Assembly: GCF_000005505.3 (NCBI RefSeq)
Contig: NC_016133.3
Location: forward strand, 39,273,237 to 39,337,236
Direction of reading: 5' to 3'
Length of the DNA stretch: 64,000 bases
Source of the DNA: Brachypodium distachyon
Lineage: Eukaryota > Streptophyta > Magnoliopsida > Poales > Poaceae
Below, in pieces: positions 58,081-64,000 of the stretch. Every line of letters begins with the position of its first letter. Position 1 is the first letter of the stretch. A program made the position numbers and the translations under genes. The notes under the pieces are model-generated. The model was not told the origin of the DNA and searched no databases. It saw nothing but the letters and a program-made list of their open reading frames with translations.

Positions 58081-58417
58081 TGCAAAACCAAAGATTCCAA
58101 AATATCAGTGAAATAATCATCTTTTTCAAAATACCACTACAATTCAGTTTTTCATGCAAAATACCACTATCGTCAATTGACTGTTAGTCAAAGCCAACCA
58201 AAGATTTCATAGTATTGTTAAAATGATGTCTAAATGTGCCGCTGAAATGTCGATGAAATGCAAGCAAATGTTGTTGAATTGTGAAAAGGTAAGGATATAT
58301 ATGTCCATTTTTGTGGTTGTTAGTCTCTAGTGGTATTTTGGCATGAAAAACCGAATTGTAATGGTATTTTGTAAGAAATAATTATTTGAGTGGTATTTTG
58401 AGACTTTTGATTTTGCA
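58081..58417. mobile_element. Fold-back MITE with about 90-bp terminal inverted repeats
   Basis: The left arm TGCAAAACCAAAGATTCC...CAGTTTTTCATGCAAAATACC and the complement of the right arm TGCAAAATCAAAAGTCTC...CGGTTTTTCATGCCAAAATACC match over about 90 bp. The middle (about 58170-58325) is AT-rich and non-coding. No clear target duplication was found, so the superfamily is not assigned. Confidence 0.75.
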
Positions 58418-61400
58418 TCGCGGCGGCATGTCAATTCTCTCACAGGCCCTATGGCGACGAGTGTAGAGGGGGCCGGCCGGGCGATGATGTACGCGCTGCT
58501 CGGCCCGTGCCGTGCGTGCCTTGTTTGCCCCGTATGTACGTCCTTGGCGGATGGAATCAGCCGTGCACTCCACCAATTATGCTGACGCCACCAGCCAGCC
58601 GCTGCCGAGCACAAGGCGCGGCAGTGCGTGCGTGCCGCTGCCTGCCTCCTCTATTATTGGCACGTATCGGGCCGGCCGGGGCACGTTAATTCGCTAGCGC
58701 CGTCGACGACTAGATCGGCTTGGTTAGTGCAGCGTGCCAGCGTGACCTCTGCTTATCCATTGCTCCGCCGGAATTATTAATGTTGATGATTGCTTCGGGC
58801 TAGCAAGTGCAGTGCAGCGCTCTCTGTATGATCCTTTCGACGGTACGACGATTTGCTGTCACATTATCAACCACCAGTGTGTCCTTTGTGAATTTCGAAC
58901 GGTTATCAGCCACTAGTGTGTCCTTTGCGAATTTCGAATGGTTTAAGGGATTGAAACAGCTTCTACACCCTGGAGTTGGGTCACTGACTCGTGGAGTCCC
59001 ACATGTCAGCGGCCATACTGCCAGGTTGCAGTACGTCAGAGGAGTCATCTCTCTCTTTTTGAACCGACCAATTCATGCTCCTCTGTTGGGCGTTACGGCG
59101 GGGCCAGGTTTGAAAGAAACACATGTTAGCTTATCCCTGTAAAAAAAAGGTACGGAGTTGTATTATTCCTGGGTCCTGGCTACTTGGCTATTTGATCAGT
59201 GATGATCACGTATGGAGAACAATTTAGCAAGAGAACAGCCCCCAATGGCCCAATCACCATCAGAGCATGCGTGTCCCTGTGTCATCGTTGTCCTGCCACT
59301 GGCCGGCCTTCTTCATCCGCGTGCGAGCAACCAACCTGTTGTCTTCTCAACATCAACGAACTATTTATCCGTCATGTATATTCTTCTCAGGACTTGATCG
59401 AGGCCTACCATACGCACGGAATATCCTACCAACAACTTGGCATGGCAAACCGTAAGAAAGGATCTTGACTGTAATTAGTTTGTGACCGGCCCATGGTCAG
59501 AAAATGAGATGAGATCCTCTGCCTACCACTTCGCTTCTCGTGGCCAGAAACAGCTCCCGCCATTTGCCATTCGATACCATTCATGGCTAGAATCCATGGT
59601 GAAGCATGAATGGTCCATGCGTCTCGCAAGAAACAAATTAAACAGCCGCGCCTTTTGCCGAGGTCCTGATCTAGTAGTAGTCGACATGCTGATAGAGTGA
59701 TAGATGCTGTGGACTGTGGAATACGTAACTGTAGCTTTGAAGAACCCAATGGTTCCGTTTCGAAAAAAAAAAAAGGACCCAATGGAAGTAACAGTCCCGC
59801 GGAAAGGGGCGAAGGAGGAGTTGGGGTGACGCCGTGAAGGACAGCGACTCAGCGCCAGCGGCCACTGGACCGTATTGCAGGGGAATAATGGGGAATTTGG
59901 AATTTGGATCAGGGAGGAGGAGGAGGAGAGCGACGACTGGGGCATTGTGCTTCAGGTGTCCAGGGACCAGCAGCTATATAGTACGATCGATGCCAGCCGG
60001 TCGACTGGTACGTGGTGCCGGCAACACTGGCTGGAGGACCATATATGCTGCTTGAGGCTTGAGCTGTTCACACCTCACATTATTGATGCCGTCAGAGCAG
60101 TACTGTGTGTACTTCCTACTTGGTGTGGTCGATCGATTCTAATCTCGGTGGGTTTCTTTTCTTCTTGGAATCTTGTTGCTCGAACCACTGATGAAGGGGA
60201 AGAAGATTGGTGTCTGTTGGCATCTTCGGCTCCGCTGGGACCGAAATGGACGAGTCGGGAGTCCACTGCATTGTCAAATTTGGGGGTTAAGCTTAAGCTA
60301 GCCTCCCGCCTGAAAGACATGGTTGCCGATTTCCGTTATGGAGGCATGGGTATGGTTAGAATGTTCCGTCCTGACAGGAACAACTGAATTGCACACTGAT
60401 TTATGCAGTTCCGATGTTTCAACAAAAAGGAAAATGATGCGTTTCCGCGCTGCCGCTCTCGTGGTACTTCGGTTCATGATCGAATTCGACAGGCTTGTCG
60501 GCAGCTCGTGGCGCTAGAGTAGAAAAATCCAACATCTATCAATTTTGTTGTTTCTCAGGCGACCGAGAGATAACAACTTCTCAGTTGCTAATAATAATGG
60601 TTCGTTGCGAGCATCAAGATTCATACCATTATAAATGGCATGTGAAGACAATGGATCGAAAGAATATTAGTAGCCGACTGAAAATTGTTACTATTTCTCA
60701 GTGGGCTAAGCCGTAAACGCTCCATAAAAAAATGTTGTTGCCATTGTTGTAAGATACCTTCGAAAAGCAAACTTTCTAGTTTTTTATCTTTTAGAATGGA
60801 TCTACCTAACTCACTTCGGTCGATGAAGCCAACTCATTTTGGGCACACAAAGAAATCACACCAAGCAACGGACGGATCCCAGAGCAATCTCACAAATTAT
60901 TTCCAATGCTAAAGTTTCACAAAATCACATAACTTCATGTGCAACGTTAGCCTTGAAAACTTGCAACTAACTCGAGTGGATTTCACTAAATTTCAGCAAA
61001 ACCATTTAGAAAGAAAAACATCACTATGCTTCTTGCTAACAATAACTATAAGTTTACGAATTTGTAATACGAAGTAATAATGTCGATTTTGCCACTATTT
61101 TATCTAAGTGGATGCAACAAGTTTTTTTTAGTTGCAAATTGAAAATTGTAATTTTAAGCAAATTGCAGACAAATTTTATAATGCTCCAATAACTTTTAAA
61201 ACTAGGAACTCAATTTTTGATAAATACTCTCAGATCCTTTCAAAGAATAAATACATTACAAAAGATGTAAGAAAGCAAGCATTTTTCAAGCAAATTTCGT
61301 ATAGGTTTTGTACTATTTTAAATATATATTTTTGTGAGACAATGGGTGCCTTACATACACGCAATGATGAAAATATTTAAAGTCACATAAGGAGTACACA

Positions 61401-62267
61401 TTTTTGTCCCGACATGTTTTTTTCACATGTTTCATGCGAAAAAAAAACAGACTGAAAACAAAAATGTTCGAGTTTCAAGTTTTGATTTCGGCTTTCACTC
61501 CTCCTTGGCCTTTGAAGCCCAGCAGTTAGTTTTGAGCGTTCCATTTTCATTGGGTTAGCAGGTCCACATGACCTAAGCTAAATGGGTCGGCCCTTGTGTG
61601 ATATGGGCCTCGTGGGCCAGAAGACCGGCCCGATCAGCGGTACAGAGCATTCTCGAGTCGAGAGCACGGGCTGGGGAGAAGCTCTGATTACGTGGCGTCA
61701 CATCTACATTTGCAATAGTTTCTAAAAAAAAAATCTGCATTTGCAATTTTGCATCATCAGAAGTAGTCGTTATTTTAGTGCAAACTTGCACTGCAAGTAT
61801 TTAGGGAGTACTCCGTAGGACGCATCCGGGTCCGGCATTGGAGACGTGCCGTCGGAACACATTCGGTTATTCAGAAGAACGGAGAAACTTGCTTGCTTAG
61901 ACCTCGGTTGCTTGCAGGAAAAATGGAAATTTTGGCAGCTGCTACCTGAATGGTTAGGGTACAACAATACAAGTCATTTTTACCGATCAACAGATGAAGC
62001 AGTAGTAGTACTAGCACTCTTTTATTGCATCAAACAGTACAATCTGATACTGTTCTCCACAAACAAGCACACATACATTAACACACAGGGCATACGTACA
62101 CCTCTTATTCGAACAGGGACCAAGTCGAAGGCACCCTTCATGTATAGTTGTGACTTCAAAAATGAAGAAGTCCCGACAGACCACGGATCACTTTACTCCG
62201 TCAGGCCATCAAACCCAGATGATGAGCTCTACTACTTCTTAATATCCTACGGAGGACTCCCTCTCCA
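58418..62267. other. Intergenic region, no supported gene
   Basis: Nearly 4 kb between the fold-back element and the PGDH stop codon. It holds a 39-bp tandem repeat (58864-58941), a cluster of GGCCC/GGGCC words at 61.57-61.65 kb, and a T/A-rich stretch (60.7-61.4 kb). The open frame at 59875-60387 has no family likeness. Confidence 0.45.
58864..58941. repeat. 39-bp direct repeat, two copies
   Basis: TTATCAACCACCAGTGTGTC... (58864-58902) is followed at once by TTATCAGCCACTAGTGTGTC... (58903-58941). The copies differ by four single-base changes. Confidence 0.8.
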
Positions 62268-63820
62268 TCATAGCTCGAGGAACACGAACTCCTCGATCGC
62301 CGGGATCTTCCCGATCTTCTCCAGTGTCTCCTTGTCGGGCTCCTCGTCGACACCGATAGCCATGATTGCCTGCTTTCCGCGGAAGGTCCGGCCGACGCTC
62401 ATGAAGCTAACGTTCACGTTCCTCTGTCCAAGGATGTTCCCGACCTTGCCAATCATACCAGGCTGGTCGATCTGCCGGCAGAGGATCAGGTTGCCCTCCA
62501 GGCTGACGTCGACCTCGTATGGCCCGACGACGGTCAGATGTGGAATGCCGTACTTGACCCTGCCTGTGACGACAATGTCCCCGCCGGTGCTGATCGCGCC
62601 GGCAAATTTGGACTGCACGTTCGAGAGGCGAACCTGGATGGACTCAAGTGGCGATTCTGCAGCGGCGGCATTGTCATGGGAGACCCGCTCCTCGGCGATG
62701 CGCAGGCCACGCTGCTTTGCTGTATAATCCGCGTTCACAAGGTTGACGAATGTGCTAGACACAGGCTCCACGATGCCCTTGGTGACCATTGCACGGAGGA
62801 GCCTCGTGTCGAGGTCGTCCGGGTCCCTGGCGGAGGTGTACACTACTTTGACCCCCTTGATGCCACTCTCGCCGGCAACAAGCTGCACTGCCAGCCTTCC
62901 CAGTTTCTCTGCCAGGGAAACATACGGAGCGAGCTCTGACAAAACCTGATGAATAGAAGAAACAGATTCATAAGAACAAGTTGTCCAAAAACTTGCACGG
63001 TTGCAGTATGCCATTCACATGTCAAGAGCTTCGTACCTCTGCTGGGACCATTGGAGCATTCACAGCTGTCGCTGCGAGCTCGCCTCTCAGTGCACCTACG
63101 ACAGCTTCTGCTATTTCGATAGCGACGCCTTCCTGCAATGTGGTGAGTTCAGTAAAGTTGGTACATCAGAAACAGCCGCAGGTGGTTTACATCAATGTAG
63201 GGACACGTATTGACATGGTTGTAGGTAAGATGCAGACCTGGGCCTCTACCGTGCTTGCTCCAAGATGGGGTGTAACAGTTACGTTCTCATGAAGCACCAG
63301 CTTGCTGTCCTTTGGTGGGGGCTCCACTGTGAAGACATCAAGAGCTGCCTGATCCAGATTGGAAAGGAAAAAGTAATGCCTTTCAGGGAAATCTTCACGA
63401 TGATGAGTTAGAAGAAAATCGAACAGAAGAAATTTCGAATCACCTGAGCAACTTTGCCGGAGTCCAGAGCTCTGACCAGAGCATCTTCATCAATCACTCC
63501 ACCCCTAGCCACATTAATGATCCGCACACCGGTCTTCATCTTTGCGAAGGACTCGTCGTTGAAGACCTTGGATGTCGCTGGGGTGAGTGGCATATGGAGG
63601 GAGATGAAGTCAGCTTTTGCTACGGCCTCCTCGAAAGATACCAACTCAGCTCCAATGGCACGGGCCTTATCGGCAGGGGCATAGGGGTCATGTGCAATCA
63701 CATGCATCCCAAGCCCTTTTGCTCGCCTTGCTACCTCTGAGCCAACCTTCCCGAAGCCCATGATGGCAAGAGTCTTTCCAACTAGGGAAACTCCAACATA
63801 CTTGGTTCTTTGCCATTTAC
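62268..63820 (-). CDS. PGDH: D-3-phosphoglycerate dehydrogenase, plastid type, 3' four exons
   Basis: First enzyme of the phosphorylated serine pathway (3-phosphoglycerate to 3-phosphohydroxypyruvate, NAD-dependent). Exons in the window: 63820-63444, 63348-63238, 63132-63037 and 62945-62268; all introns are GT-AG and the frames join (377, 111, 96 and 678 nt). Motifs in order: [20 protein letters not shown] then [10 protein letters not shown] (NAD-binding GxGxxG), [13 protein letters not shown] with the catalytic Arg region, VTPHLGAST with the catalytic His, an allosteric-substrate-binding-like region ([11 protein letters not shown]...[13 protein letters not shown]), and a C-terminal ACT domain ([20 protein letters not shown]...[12 protein letters not shown]). 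The first exon here starts with 2 nt of a split Gly codon, so at least one exon, including the transit peptide and substrate-binding N-terminus, lies past 64000. No damage seen. Confidence 0.95.
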
Positions 63821-64000
63821 CTGTGGCAAATAAGACGAAAACATTCATTAGCAAGAATGGAACCAGTTCACTAGCATAACCAGAGGCAGTGCTTTTGAAC
63901 TCCCCCTTTAAAATCATACTATAACTTTACAGGTCACATGAAATTGTACACATGGCAGACAGGAATACAGTTTACCCAACTCTGAAGTGGCGATGGTGAA
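63821..64000 (-). other. PGDH intron continuing beyond the window
   Basis: Upstream of acceptor TTGCCACAG|GTAAATGG (63821/63820). The sequence is AT-rich and no PGDH coding matches it up to the window edge, so the intron is at least 180 bp long. Confidence 0.65.

Noticed and set aside
59875..60387. 170-codon plus-strand open frame
   Set aside because: No recognisable domain, mixed codon use and no splice or promoter context. It begins in a stretch of GAG repeats that often opens frames by chance.
1..64000. CRISPR arrays, operons, ribosome binding sites, origins
   Set aside because: The sequence is plant nuclear DNA; no evenly spaced short repeats or bacterial signals are present.

Overview
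The window is nuclear DNA from a grass. The support is: plant-only gene families (LRR-XI receptor kinases, a GLUTAMINE DUMPER protein, a plastid-type phosphoglycerate dehydrogenase), GT-AG introns, TA-flanked Stowaway MITEs with CTCCCTCCGT ends, tRNA-derived SINE-like copies, a Copia solo LTR of the grass type ending (minus strand) in TGTTGGGAATATGCCC, and a large nest of Gypsy elements. A large-genome pooid such as a wheat or barley relative fits best; that is inference.

Genes. (1) Positions 1277-4864 and 9849-13248, both minus strand, are two tandem LRR receptor-like kinases of the PEPR-like (LRR-XI) type. Each has two coding exons and an inferred 5'UTR intron whose acceptor lies exactly 7 nt before the ATG. 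The two differ by four LRR units (about 27 against 23). (2) A small intronless GLUTAMINE DUMPER (GDU) gene, plus strand, is at 55015-55527. (3) The last four exons of D-3-phosphoglycerate dehydrogenase, minus strand, are at 62268-63820; its 5' exons lie beyond the window. From memory, rice chromosome 8 carries PEPR-like kinases and a PGDH gene close together, so this may be a conserved block.

Repeats between genes. 413-1117 is an old LINE fragment. 7204-8226 is a long-TIR element, possibly Mutator-like, with a Tourist-like MITE in its right arm. 14832-16267 is a small non-autonomous Copia-like element in minus orientation. 21.9-23.1 kb looks like an internally deleted LINE. 23.2-26.8 kb is a three-copy segmental tandem duplication; each copy carries a SINE-like element, and the third is broken by a solo LTR (TSD CACAT) and a Stowaway MITE.

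The main feature is the 24-kb nest at 27.9-52.0 kb. One LINE (minus) is split by a 19.3-kb Gypsy insertion with a perfect TAGCT target-site duplication (29257-29261 and 48547-48551), and by a CACTA end fragment. Gypsy element A (minus, 29262-48546) kept both LTRs, part of gag and the last exon of an antisense gene, but lost pol. Inside it lies Gypsy element B (plus, 33153-46375): 5' LTR, gag, protease, RT, two RNase H domains and integrase, then a convergent antisense gene, then a 3' LTR cut to 193 bp. The antisense gene has three exons and two introns of about 75 bp that restore frame. Element B's pol is disabled by in-frame stops and frameshifts. Nothing in the nest looks coding for the host.

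The rest (16.3-21.4, 52.0-54.8 and 55.6-62.2 kb) is AT-rich intergenic DNA with MITEs, a fold-back element at 58081-58417 and no gene I can support.
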